Shown here: in pieces, positions 11,398 to 20,160 of the stretch
Layout of the letters: the number at the start of each line of letters is the position of its first letter
Numbering within the stretch: position 1 is the stretch's first letter
Assembly: GCF_964656455.1 (NCBI RefSeq)
Contig: NC_135714.1
Span: 62,211,850 to 62,275,849 of the forward strand
Source of the DNA: Halichoerus grypus
Taxonomy: Eukaryota > Chordata > Mammalia > Carnivora > Phocidae
Length of the DNA stretch: 64,000 nt
Direction of reading: 5' to 3'
Made by a program: the position numbers and the translations under genes
Notes under the pieces: model-generated
What the model was told of the DNA's origin: nothing
What the model saw: the letters and a program-made list of their open reading frames with translations, nothing else
Database searches by the model: none

Positions 11398-11850
11398 TGA
11401 GATGTGTGTGTATGGATATGTGCGTATCAATGTATTAAAGTACATGTGTATAAGCAAAATCACAGAAACATTATATTAGTATCATATAACCTACATTTCC
11501 ACCCAATAATATTTTGAAAACATTTTTCCATGTCAATAAATATATGTTTAAACTATCATTTTTTTTAAAGATTTTATTTATTTATTTGACAGAGAGAGAC
11601 ACAGCGAGAGAGGGAACACAAGTAGGGGGAGTGGGAGAGGGAGAAGCAGGCTTCCTGCCGAGCAGGGAGCCCAATGTGGGGCTTGATCCCAGGACCCCGG
11701 ATCATGACCCAAGCTGAAGCCAGACGTTTAATGACTGAGCCACCCAGGTGCCCCTAAACTATCATTTTTAATCTCTATGTAATATTCCACTTTATGGAAA
11801 AGTCACAATCTACTTAACACATTCTGTATTATAAGCCATTCAAAACATTT
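11398..11850 (-). mobile_element. Old L1 fragment, split by a CanSINE
   Basis: Reversed old-L1 wording such as AACATTTTTCCATGTCAATA and CTCTATGTAATATTCCACTT on the two sides of the SINE. Confidence 0.6.
11564..11754 (-). mobile_element. CanSINE
   Basis: Perfect 15-bp target duplication TAAACTATCATTTTT at 11549-11563 and 11755-11769. Confidence 0.97.
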
Positions 11851-11902
11851 CATTGTTTAAGTTGGGGCAAGGGCAGAGGTGGTGTGTGTTTTGAAATAGC
11901 TT

Positions 11903-12119
11903 TTTTTTTTTTCTTTTTCAGAGAGAGAAAGCACGTATGCCAGTGAGTGCAAGTGTGAGTGGAGGGAAGGGGTAGAGGCAGAGGGAGAATGAGAATCCCA
12001 AGCAGGTTCCAGGCTCAGCATGGAGCCCCTAGTGGAGCTCCATCTCACAACCCTGAGATCATGACTTGAGCTGAAATCAGGAGTCCAGTGCTTAACCGAC
12101 TGAGCCACGCAGGCGCCCC
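11903..12119 (-). mobile_element. CanSINE, diverged
   Basis: Target duplication TTGAAATAGCTT at 11891-11902 and 12120-12131. The body differs more than its neighbours (GCCACGCAGGCGCCCC end, AAATCAGGAGTCCAGTGCTT) and so is probably older. Confidence 0.95.
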
Positions 12120-12131
12120 TTGAAATAGCTT

Positions 12132-13220
12132 CTGATCTGAAATAAAAGCAAAGAGCATTTGGAAATCCTGTTTCCTTTCTTTGCACCTCTTCTTTTTATA
12201 TCTGGCCTCCTCTCAGTTCTTTCAGTAGGAAAAAATACAAGAGGGAAAATATAGCTCAGCAAGGTGACTAGATGATTAGTAATGTAAAAAAAAATTAGTT
12301 TCCTATAAAGTTTTCAGTAATTTTTTCTCATTGCCATGACTACATTGTACTTATTACCAGCAATGATTAGATAGACAAGTTATTCAAGGTATTCTAGGTG
12401 TAACTAGAAGATGATTAGTGATACAGAGAATAACAAATTAAGTTAAAAAAATCTAGAAGTATGCAATAGTAAAGTGTAGGATGAATCAGGTCCAGTCCTG
12501 TAGGGCTTTTACTTATAAAACAAAAGCCAGTATAGTCTGCATGGGAAAGAACTTGATTAAATGTGCTGAGATGACCCGTTTTCCTCTTTTGGCTGCTGTG
12601 GCCATTTGGCATTTTCAGTGACCTCTGGTGCTTGGCTTTCTGCTGTGTTGTTATGACAGGCACAGGGCTGATATTAAAAATATTTGACAACAGTGATGCA
12701 GGGCCACTGACCAAGGACAAAAGACCCCAGCCTCCCACAGCTGCTACCACTGAACCAGTGTATAAGTTCCGCTGGCTGTCCCAAATGGGGAAGATAAAAC
12801 AAGGAAACAAACAAAAAAAACCCCCAAACAAACAAACAAACAAACAAAAACAAAAACAAACCCTTGGGGTTTTCATTTATTCCAGGAAAAATAATCCTAG
12901 ATATGAAGCCCTTTTTTTGGGGGGGGGAGGGGTTGGTCTTCCATATCCTTCTAGTGATACTGCTGGGGAAACTATCAATTCCAACAAAAATAAATGGTAA
13001 ATAGCCACTCCCTTTCTCTAAAGCAATACCTAAATTCACAGAAAGGGATTAATATACTGAATATTTGAAGAACTCTTACTATTCTACACAGAATCAAAAA
13101 CCCCACTAACAGAGAAATATAAAGAGGTCATTCAGACACACACTGAAAAATACAATAAATATAAGAAAAATTGTTTTACTTTACTAATGAGCAAAGAAAT
13201 GCAGATTTAAAAAATACCTA
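12132..13220. other. Intergenic, nothing assigned
   Basis: Contains an A/C-rich (CAAA)n tract at 12811-12860 and a T7G10 run near 12911-12928. Overlapping open frames on both strands have no recognisable protein content. Confidence 0.45.
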
Positions 13221-13224
13221 TATT

Positions 13225-13460
13225 TCCTTGGGTAACGTCTGTTAAGTGGCTATCATGTGTCAGATATGGCGTGAAGCATTTTTATCTTATTTAATGCAAT
13301 CTTATCTTATTTAAAGCATTTTTATCTTATTTATCTTATTTAAAAGTCCTTACAGGACTTTTAGTGTAATGGACTTTTATTATAGTGTCCATCTCATAGG
13401 CAAGGAATCTGAGGTTCAAGGAGGGTAATATGCCTGAGGTGACACAGGTAATAAGTAGTG
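13225..13460 (-). mobile_element. MIR fragment with internal tandem expansion
   Basis: Reversed MIR wording (CTATCATGTGTCAGATAT ... GGCAAGGAATCTGAGGTTCA). Between 13281 and 13344, TTTATCTTATTTAA-type units are repeated about four times. Confidence 0.7.
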
Positions 13461-13504
13461 TTAAGCAAAATGCCATTTTGCCTTTTGAGATTTACAAAGA
13501 TTAA

Positions 13505-13990
13505 ATGATAGGTATCAAAATGAAAAATATGCATCCCTTTGACCCAGCACTTTCACCTCTAAAATTTATCCCAGGACAATAATTGGGTAAGTGCACAAAG
13601 GACTTTTATAAGGACATTTAGTGCTGTATTATTTATAACAGCAAAAAACTGGGAACAACGTAAATGTTCTTCAACAGAGGATTGGGTAAATATGTAAAGA
13701 CCTATCCATATACTATAAACCCAAGCAGCTCTTAAAAAGAATGAGATCAGTATGATTTGGCTTAGAAAGTTGTGGCCTAGCTCTACTGTTCAGTGGGAGA
13801 AAAAAAATTCAGGTTACAAAATAGCATGTAAATTGTGGCTGTATCTTTGTCAAAAGAATTATGTTAAGCAGAGAAAAATGTTTGAATGTGTTTGCTGTGG
13901 TTATTCTTGTGGAGGGGTTAGATGATAGCAGAGCCCATCAGTGTATCAGTGTATACCTGTGTATTATTTGATTATTCTTTTGGGTATAAC
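13505..13990 (+). mobile_element. Old L1 3' fragment
   Basis: Sense L1 wording: TTTATAACAGCAAAAAACTG, TCTTCAACAGAGGATTGGGT, then AAGAATGAGATCAG. No intact ORF2 remains. Confidence 0.75.
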
Positions 13991-13999
13991 TATTTGGAG

Positions 14000-14700
14000 C
14001 AGAAAAAAAAAAAGCAACAAATATTGTTGCATGCCTAAACTGACAAACCAGAACAAAAGCGGTAACGCTGCAGGATCACCCCCAGGGCAGGTACAAGATG
14101 GAGGCACGTATAGGAGAAAGATACGATAGAAGACTCCGTGCATGGGGTGGGGTTGTGCAGAAAGAAGACAGTGAGAGGCAGAGGAAAGCGGGCAGAAGGG
14201 AGAAAGGGAAAGGAGCGTAAAATGGACCAACAGGAAAGTAAATACAAGTTGAACAGTTGCAACAAAGTCAGCAAAGCCCTAGTGTTAGTAGGGAAGGTTC
14301 AACTTGGGGCTTTGCTGAGGGGCAGGATAGTGTAGCTAAGGATAGTTAAGATAGTTAAGAGCAGGGGCTCTGGAGTGGAGCAGTCCTGTTAGCGCTCACT
14401 AAACAGCCATGTTTTCCCCTATGGGTCCAACCTCTTTTGTGGTTAGGTTGGGGTCATGTGACTCATTCTTGCCACTGGACTCTGAGAGGAAGGGCTAAGG
14501 CCCTTAAGGATTGTAATACCTCCTTGATCACTTTCTTGCCCCTATGTAGAGGCTGCATGCCATGTGTTCCATCATGCCGAAGCAATAAGAAGTAGTCACC
14601 TAAGCCCAGGGGCCAGGATGGGATTGAGAAATAAACTTTTGTGGTCTTAAGACACTGCAATTTGGGGGTTTGCTTGTTTTTGCTGCTAGCGTTGCTTGCT
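14000..14700. other. Intergenic; possible unassigned LTR-like repeat at 14400-14690
   Basis: GAAATAAACTTTTGTGGTCT followed by TAAGACACTGCAATTTGGGG resembles the 3' end of several old mammalian repeats, but the family is not clear. Nothing coding was seen. Confidence 0.35.
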
Positions 14701-14860
14701 CTAATATGCTTTGCCATTTATTAGCTGTCTGACTTTAGACAGATGACTTAACTCTTTGAACATCAGTATTTCTTCTATAATTGGAAATAATAATGGTACC
14801 TATCTCCTAGGGTTATTGGAGGATTAAATGGGAAAGTGTACAATGTTAGGCTATTATGGT
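14700..14860 (+). mobile_element. MIR fragment
   Basis: TTAGCTGTCTGACTTTAGAC, AATTGGAAATAATAATGGTA and CCTAGGGTTATTGGAGGATT follow the MIR core in order. Confidence 0.8.
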
Positions 14861-15228
14861 TATTTTTACATGTGTTGGGTTTTATTTATTTATTTATTTT
14901 TGCCATCATTTACAGGAGGAATTGATGAATCAATTCCCCAAACAGGGCAACACCAAGGTCAGGGAAATGTCACTAGGTGACAGTAGGGCCAGTCCAAGGA
15001 GATACTGTGGGACATATTAAGAGAAGTTGTAGAATCTAGACATGTAAGTGAAGAGGACTGAAGATACAGACCCAACTATCTGGCTAGTGATATGCCAACT
15101 TCTTGTCAGGGGAAGCACTGTTTGTTGGAATGAGGTTAAGTTATAGAGATAAGCTAGTTATTATTAGTTGTATCTCCATAAAAATGCCTACTAAATTTTC
15201 TTCATAATAAAATAAGTTATGCTAATAT
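14861..15228. other. Intergenic, nothing recognised
   Basis: No ORF, repeat or RNA gene seen. Confidence 0.5.
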
Positions 15229-15240
15229 AATTATTTTCCT

Positions 15241-15443
15241 GGGGCACCTGGGTGGCTCAGTCGGTTAAGCGGTTAAGTGTCTACCTTCAGCTGAGGTCAT
15301 GATCCTAGGGTTCTGGGATGGAGCCCTGCATCGGGCTCCCTGCTCAGCAGGGAGTCTGCTTCTCCCTCTCCCTCTGGCTGCCACTGCCCCTGCTTGTGCT
15401 CTCTTTCTCTCTCTGTCAAATAAATAAATAAAATCTTTGAAGA
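15241..15443 (+). mobile_element. CanSINE, first of a same-target pair
   Basis: Flanked by AATTATTTTCCT at 15229-15240 and 15444-15455. The head carries a small duplication (CGGTTAAGCGGTTAAG). Confidence 0.97.
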
Positions 15444-15455
15444 AATTATTTTCCT

Positions 15456-15650
15456 GGGGCACCTGGGTGGCTCAGTAGTTAAGCATCTGCCTTTGGCTCA
15501 GGTCATGATCCCAGGGTCCTGGGATCGAGCCCTGCATCAGGCTCCCTGCTCAGCGGGAAGCCTGCGTCTCCCTCTCCCACTCCCCCTGCTTGTGTTCCCT
15601 CTCTCGCTGTGTCTCTCTCTTTCAAATAAATAAATCAAATCTTTAAAAAA
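15456..15650 (+). mobile_element. CanSINE, second of a same-target pair
   Basis: Starts exactly after the middle copy of AATTATTTTCCT and ends before a third copy at 15651-15662. The two SINEs differ in subfamily bases (TGCTTGTGCTCTC against TGCTTGTGTTCCC), so one is not a copy of the other. Confidence 0.97.
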
Positions 15651-15662
15651 AATTATTTTCCT

Positions 15663-16032
15663 GACATCTCAATTTAAGTGGCTATGGAAGGTGCTAATAT
15701 TACTGATTGGTTGACCCTTTCAACCATTTGATCATCTTGGGGTAGGGACTCTGGGGATACTCGCCTTCTACCTAATCAGGGCTGAAGGGGGATGAAGTGT
15801 GTGGGCCTGTGTAGGCCTGTGTGCAGGGTTGGTGGTGGAGCAGGGAGGGTGTTATATATAAATACTGCATATGATAAATTTGGGGTAACTTGGAAATGCT
15901 GTTCTCCCCTCACCTCCCTGCCTTCCTTCATTTCCTTTCCTTTTTAAAAAGTAGCACATTTGCATTTAGCACAAGTATAACAGATGTCTTACTGAGACTT
16001 CTTTGAGTGCCATGATTGTATGGTTTTTTAAA
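15663..16032. other. Intergenic, nothing recognised
   Basis: A short unique stretch between SINEs. Confidence 0.5.
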
Positions 16033-16050
16033 TAAAATCAAATGATTCTT

Positions 16051-16251
16051 TTTTTTTTTTTTAAAGATTTTATTTATTTATTTGACAGAGAAAGACATAG
16101 CGAGAGAGGGCACACAAGCAGGGGGAGTGGGAGAGGGAGAAGCAGGTTCCCCGCAGAGCAGGGAGCCCGATGTGGGACTCGATCCCAGGACCCTGGGATC
16201 ATGACCTGAGCCGAAGGCAGTCGCTTAACCAACTGAGCCACCCAGGCGCCC
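16051..16251 (-). mobile_element. CanSINE, last one before the promoter
   Basis: Perfect 18-bp target duplication TAAAATCAAATGATTCTT at 16033-16050 and 16252-16269. Confidence 0.97.
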
Positions 16252-16269
16252 TAAAATCAAATGATTCTT

Positions 16270-17099
16270 GAGAGAACAAATTGTCAAAGTTACTCCCAGT
16301 CAGTGGTGGCTACAAAATATCTGTAAGGAGTAGATTAGGAGTGGTAACCTGGTTGCCAGAGTGTGTTGGAAGCTGGGTTTTCATAGCATTACATGGGATT
16401 GAGAAAATGTCAACTTTCTCAATTTATAAAGGAGAGGGGATCTTTTTCTGGGGAGGGGAGGTTAAGACTCCCAACTGCACTGGATGTGGCCACTGCTTTC
16501 CGGCACTTACTATTTTACTCAGTACATTCTTTCAACAAATGTTTAATGAGCATCTACTACTGTGTTTTCGATACAGAGGTGATAAACAGACTCTGTTCCT
16601 GAGACCATCACAACCCAGGAGAGACTGAGGGTGAGTTGTACAACCCCTGGGTCTTCTAAATACTCAAAAATCAGTGCCAGGTTGTTAGGGGCTCCCATTT
16701 TGCTCTGGCTCAATAGTGATACATACAGGGATCTGCCAGTTACAACTTACTGAGTAATACTGAAAAGCGATTTGTTCCAAGTAGCGAGTGAGAGCATTAG
16801 AACGTTCGCCCACTTTTACGGTGGTTGTAAAGACTGAAAACAAGTGGGACCCCCGCCGTTTCACAGCTCAGCGTTTGCTGCTTGGACAAACTCCCTTCCA
16901 TACGCTCACCCATCTCTGGTCAACTAAGGGAACCAGGGCGTCTCTTGTCTGGGTCAATCAGAACCCAGCCAGCATGTCTCTGATGCAACCATTCTCATCT
17001 TGTACAATGATTAACCCTAGACCAGCTCTTTTTATTTGATCATACAAAAATTGCTGTCGTCTTTCGGTCCTGACCAGAATCAAGGTCTCCACCCTTCAA
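16270..17099. other. Unique sequence just upstream of the CpG island
   Basis: No repeat or exon recognised. Open frames of 69-115 codons (for example 16281-16628) have no recognisable domain. Confidence 0.5.
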
Positions 17100-17518
17100 G
17101 TGCGCGCCCCAGTTTGCCTCGCCAAGACATTTACTTCCCAGTCACTGGCATTTGGGGGCGCAGCTGGAGCCACCGCGCCGAGGCCGAGTAGTGTTCCACT
17201 GACAGCCTCTCTCTAGGAGAGGTAAAGGTGCATTCGCGGTGGGAGGCCCCGCCTAGGACAGACAAGCCAAGATCCCCCCAGGCTGCTGGTAAAACCCACG
17301 GTGGGACGACAGGAGGGTCCCGGGGCGAGCAAGATGGATCCCGGGACCTCTGCCCCACGCACTTAGTCCAGCTGGAGTGGCGGGGTGTGGGGGTGGAGGA
17401 TAGCGCCAGGGCTTTTGAATGTGGGTGTAACTCCTCTTGGATCCCTCCCGAAGCGAGAGGTGAGGGCCCGGTTCGTGGGCTCTCAGCGGTGCCTGAATGA
17501 GCAAGGACCACACCATCA

Positions 17519-17550
17519 ACCCCCCCCCACCTCCCCACCCCCCGCCTCCC
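17519..17550 (-). other. C-rich tract, G-quadruplex potential on the minus strand
   Basis: Runs of C9, C4, C6 and C3 separated by 2-3 bases form four G-tracts on the complementary strand. It lies about 1.2 kb upstream of the start codon, within the CpG island. Confidence 0.6.
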
Positions 17551-18408
17551 TGGTGTGACCACTTTTGATCCCGCCCCAGACAAAGGCAGTATGAACTCCA
17601 GCAGAACGAATAAGGGGATCAGGTTGCTCTCCCGGCCTCCCCTCACTGCCCCCTCCTTGATTCTCCCCTTCCCCACGTGACTCTCTGGAATCTTTGCCAA
17701 AGCGCCGAGTCTCTGGGTCCATTTTCACACCGAGCAAAGGAGAGAGGAAGCAGGCGAGGGAAGCAGAGGAAGGCGGAGCCTGTGTCCTTTAAACGCTGGA
17801 ATCCAGAGGGGGCCTTATTTTGTGCGTATCCGAGTGTGCGTCCGAGTGGCGTTGAGTTCGGGATCCTTTCCAGCCTCTCTAGCTCTCTCCTCCGTGCATT
17901 TAAAATTATGGCTCCTCCTGCACTCCCGTAATCACACCTCAACCCTGCAGACCAGCTCCGGGTGGACGGGTGCGGAGGTGGCAGTCGGCGTGGAGCAAGC
18001 CGCGCCCCCGCAGCCCTCCTCACCCCGGAGAGGGGCGGAGGCGAGAAAAGTAGCAGCAGCGCCCCCCCGCGTCGCCACCCCCGTTCTTTCCGCGGAAGCT
18101 TTCGAACAGTCTGCGGCAGCGAGCGCAGCCCGAGGCGGCGCCGTGCGGCTGCAGCGCCGCCGAGTCCCGGGAGCCGCCCGCAGCGCTGCACAAAGTTTCC
18201 TGCGAGCGGCCGCCGGAGGCTGAGGTCAGCCGAGCCGGGTGGCCCAGCCAAGGGGTGGGTGGGTCTTTCTGGGCTCCTGGCGACCGCCTCTGCCGACGCA
18301 GCGCCGACGTAGAGTGTCAAGCGAACTTTAAAAAGCTGCTCCAGAGCAACCTGCGCGGGTATCTCCACGGTCGGGGACCCTGGAGCGGAGGGGTCCAGTC
18401 TGAGGGAA

Positions 18409-18435
18409 ATGCTGGGAGGTCCGATCAGCCGGTGA
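18409..18435 (+). promoter_or_regulatory. Short upstream ORF in the putative 5' leader
   Basis: ATG at 18409 with A at -3 encodes MLGGPISR and then a stop. It would be a complete nine-codon upstream ORF (stop included) ending 338 nt before the FRAS1 ATG, if the leader reaches this far. No function is claimed. Confidence 0.35.
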
Positions 18436-18730
18436 CGGGAACTTTCCCGCGAGTCTACCGAGGAGAACTGCGCTCTGCCTACTCCTTCTTTCTCCCAAGC
18501 TCAGCCCACATTGGCGACCAGCTTCGCTGGAGACCTGCGCGCTCTCCGCCCCGGCAGCGAGTGAATTGAATCCCCCGCCCTGCCCGGCGCCTCGGAGCTG
18601 CTGAAGAGTGTCGCTCAGGGCCGGTTCAGCGCTGCATTTCCCCGGAGGCAACCGCCCGCCAACCCTCGCTCTCCGTGCGCGCCGGCCCGGGGCGCCGGAG
18701 CCGGTGTTTGAGGCGAGAGCTGGTTCTTGG

Positions 18731-18853
18731 ATGCTGAAGGCTGGGCTCTTCCAGTGTGGGTGTCGAAGGGGCAATGCGTGCCTTCAAAGTGTGGCTCGGG
18801 GTGGCCCTAGCATTGGCGGGATTTGCAGCATTGCCTCATCATTCCGAAGGTGA
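18731..18853 (+). promoter_or_regulatory. Upstream ORF overlapping the FRAS1 start codon
   Basis: An ATG at 18731, 43 nt before the FRAS1 ATG and in another frame, opens a reading frame (MLKAGLFQCGCRRGN...) that runs through the whole of exon 1. Its genomic stop TGA (18851-18853) lies just past the splice donor. In spliced mRNA that stop is lost and the frame continues through exon 2 as ...RCLCLSGFLVG. The start context is weak (T at -3, C at +4), so leaky scanning to the FRAS1 ATG is likely. It matters only if transcription starts upstream of 18731. Confidence 0.55.
18774..18849 (+). CDS. FRAS1: FRAS1 coding exon 1 (signal peptide exon)
   Basis: The ATG at 18774 has G at -3 and opens 25 full codons, MRAFKVWLGVALALAGFA then ALPHHSE, plus the first base of codon 26. 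This is a classic signal peptide: basic R2 and K5, a hydrophobic core from about V6 to L20, and a polar PHHSEG end. The exon ends AAG|GTGAG, a consensus 5' splice site, in phase 1. FRAS1 is a roughly 4,000-residue extracellular matrix protein with VWC, furin-like, CSPG and Calx-beta repeats. With FREM1 and FREM2 it anchors epithelium to the underlying basement membrane, and its loss causes Fraser syndrome. Identification rests on the joined exon 1-2 peptide, which agrees with the human N-terminus as I remember it (KVWLGLALALAEFAVL, then PHHSEG). GTG at 18756 is in frame but is not a plausible start. The exon lies at the 3' edge of the CpG island. Confidence 0.93.
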
Positions 18854-18881
18854 GAAAACGGTCCTTTTTTTTTTTTTCCTG

Positions 18882-18883
18882 GT

Positions 18884-18951
<68 letters not shown>
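18882..18951 (+). repeat. Compound (GT)13(GA)~22 microsatellite
   Basis: A perfect GT run (18882-18907) passes directly into a perfect GA run (18908-18951), preceded by a T13 tract (18865-18877). It starts 33 nt inside intron 1, very close to the exon 1 splice donor. Confidence 0.95.
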
Positions 18952-18952
<1 letters not shown>

Positions 18953-19017
18953 CGTGATCGTGCTGTTTAAAAAGCCAAGCGGGTTTATGGTATTGTGGGT
19001 CGGGTGGAAGTTTTTTC

Positions 19018-19040
19018 GGGGGTTGGTGGGTGGGTGGGAG
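19018..19040 (+). other. G-quadruplex motif in the 5' end of intron 1
   Basis: Tracts GGGGG, GGG, GGG and GGG with short T/GT loops (GGTGGGTGGGTGGG core) on the transcribed sense strand, about 170 nt past the exon 1 donor. Confidence 0.6.
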
Positions 19041-19539
19041 TGGAGCTGGAGTGGGCTTTTTCTGAGATTCCTACTCCTGATTGTTTTGCATTCCGATCAC
19101 AAGCTTGTCTCCCGCCTCCCTCTCTGCCCTAAGTGCATTTGGGTGGGTGGGTGGCCAATTGAGGTGGCATCTCTGAGATTGGATTCTCTTTTTCCCACTT
19201 CCCCGCTGCCCCCAACGGAAAGCAACTACGTGAAGCGTAGGCGAGGAGCGGACAATTGCTATTACCTGGGTAAAAATACCTCCGCTCCTATGAAACATAA
19301 AATCCGGCACCTTAAAACCCTCGCCACTCTCTGTCCCTCCTCGCCCCAGTAAGTCTCCCTGTAAAGTCTGGTAAAGATTTTATAACTAGACGGTTAGAGC
19401 GCGTTCTGGACGTAGACAATTCAAATGCACTGAGAGGAGCCTCTCCAGTACCGAGAGGCACGAGCCTGCCTGCTTCCTTAGAAAAAAAAAAGTGATTTAT
19501 AAGAGTTTAGCTTCATTCTCTTAGTTCGCCCTCATTCCC

Positions 19540-20160
19540 GGTTTTCCTCCAGGGCTCCAACCTGTGTGTAAAACCCCGAGCTGAGGGAGAGAAAGGAGAC
19601 GGTGGGAATTGTCGCCATGATAGCAAAAGCAGCCTGGGTTCAGACAAATAAATGAATCAATAACTAAATTAAGAGTTTGGGGGTCAAGGGATGGCTGGCC
19701 CCGGGATGCGAGGCGCTGTGAGCTCCCACCTGCTCCGAGGAATCGGCGAAGTCCTTTAGCTAGTGCTTAGAGAGGGGGAAGGGAGCCGGCGGGCAGGGAA
19801 GAAGAAGGCTCAATCCACCGTGCTGGGCTCTCGGCTTCCCCTCCCGACTCCATTCATTATTCATCCAGCTGCGGGAAGAAGAGTTCACCTGCTCCGCCTC
19901 AAATCAGAGCCGCAGCTGCGGCGGGCGCGGGGCGGGGCGCCTTCGCCCTGCTGCGGGCTTGGGGCGGCTTGAAGGTGGAGAGCCCGGGCGCGGGGGCTGG
20001 GGGCGGCGGGAGGCCAGGCAGAGGACAAAGCCCTGCCTAGGATCGACCTCCAGCCATCAGAGCAGCTGCCGTTTCCTTGCTAGTTTCCCTGGAGAAAGTG
20101 GCGTGGCCTTGGGAGTCCGCGCACAGTACTGGGGACTTTACCGTGGGTAAAGGTACCGCC
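19540..20160. promoter_or_regulatory. Secondary GC-rich block in proximal intron 1
   Basis: A second GC-rich segment, densest at 19860-20040, with GGGGCGGGGCG at 19930 (two overlapping SP1-like boxes) and several G-runs. It may be an extension of the promoter island, an enhancer or an alternative start. Only base composition and motifs support it. Confidence 0.4.

Larger units (their letters stand above)
17100..18860 (+). promoter_or_regulatory. FRAS1: CpG island and putative FRAS1 promoter/5' UTR
   Basis: The sequence changes abruptly from AT-rich to GC-rich with many CpGs, densest at about 17.95-18.75 kb, and has SP1-like boxes such as GAGGGGCGGAGG near 18030 and AGGCGGAGCC near 17771. No convincing TATA box sits at a fixed distance from the start codon, as is usual for CpG-island promoters with dispersed start sites. 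The transcription start cannot be placed from sequence alone. ORFs of 80-240 codons on both strands here are expected by chance in stop-poor GC-rich DNA. Confidence 0.8.

Noticed and set aside
12415..13039. Overlapping 120-150 codon frames on both strands
   Set aside because: Composition is driven by (CAAA)n and T/G runs. They have no start context, splice sites or recognisable domain.
17643..18774. Long open frames on the minus strand (241 and 148 codons) and several on the plus strand in the CpG island
   Set aside because: GC-rich, CpG-rich DNA has few stop codons. The translations are Arg/Ala/Gly/Pro-rich and match no family that I know.
18756..19352. 198-codon frame read as one protein through the exon 1 region
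   Set aside because: It starts at GTG and runs straight across the splice donor into GT/GA repeats (the CVCVCV... and RERERE... stretches). Only 18774-18849 is coding.
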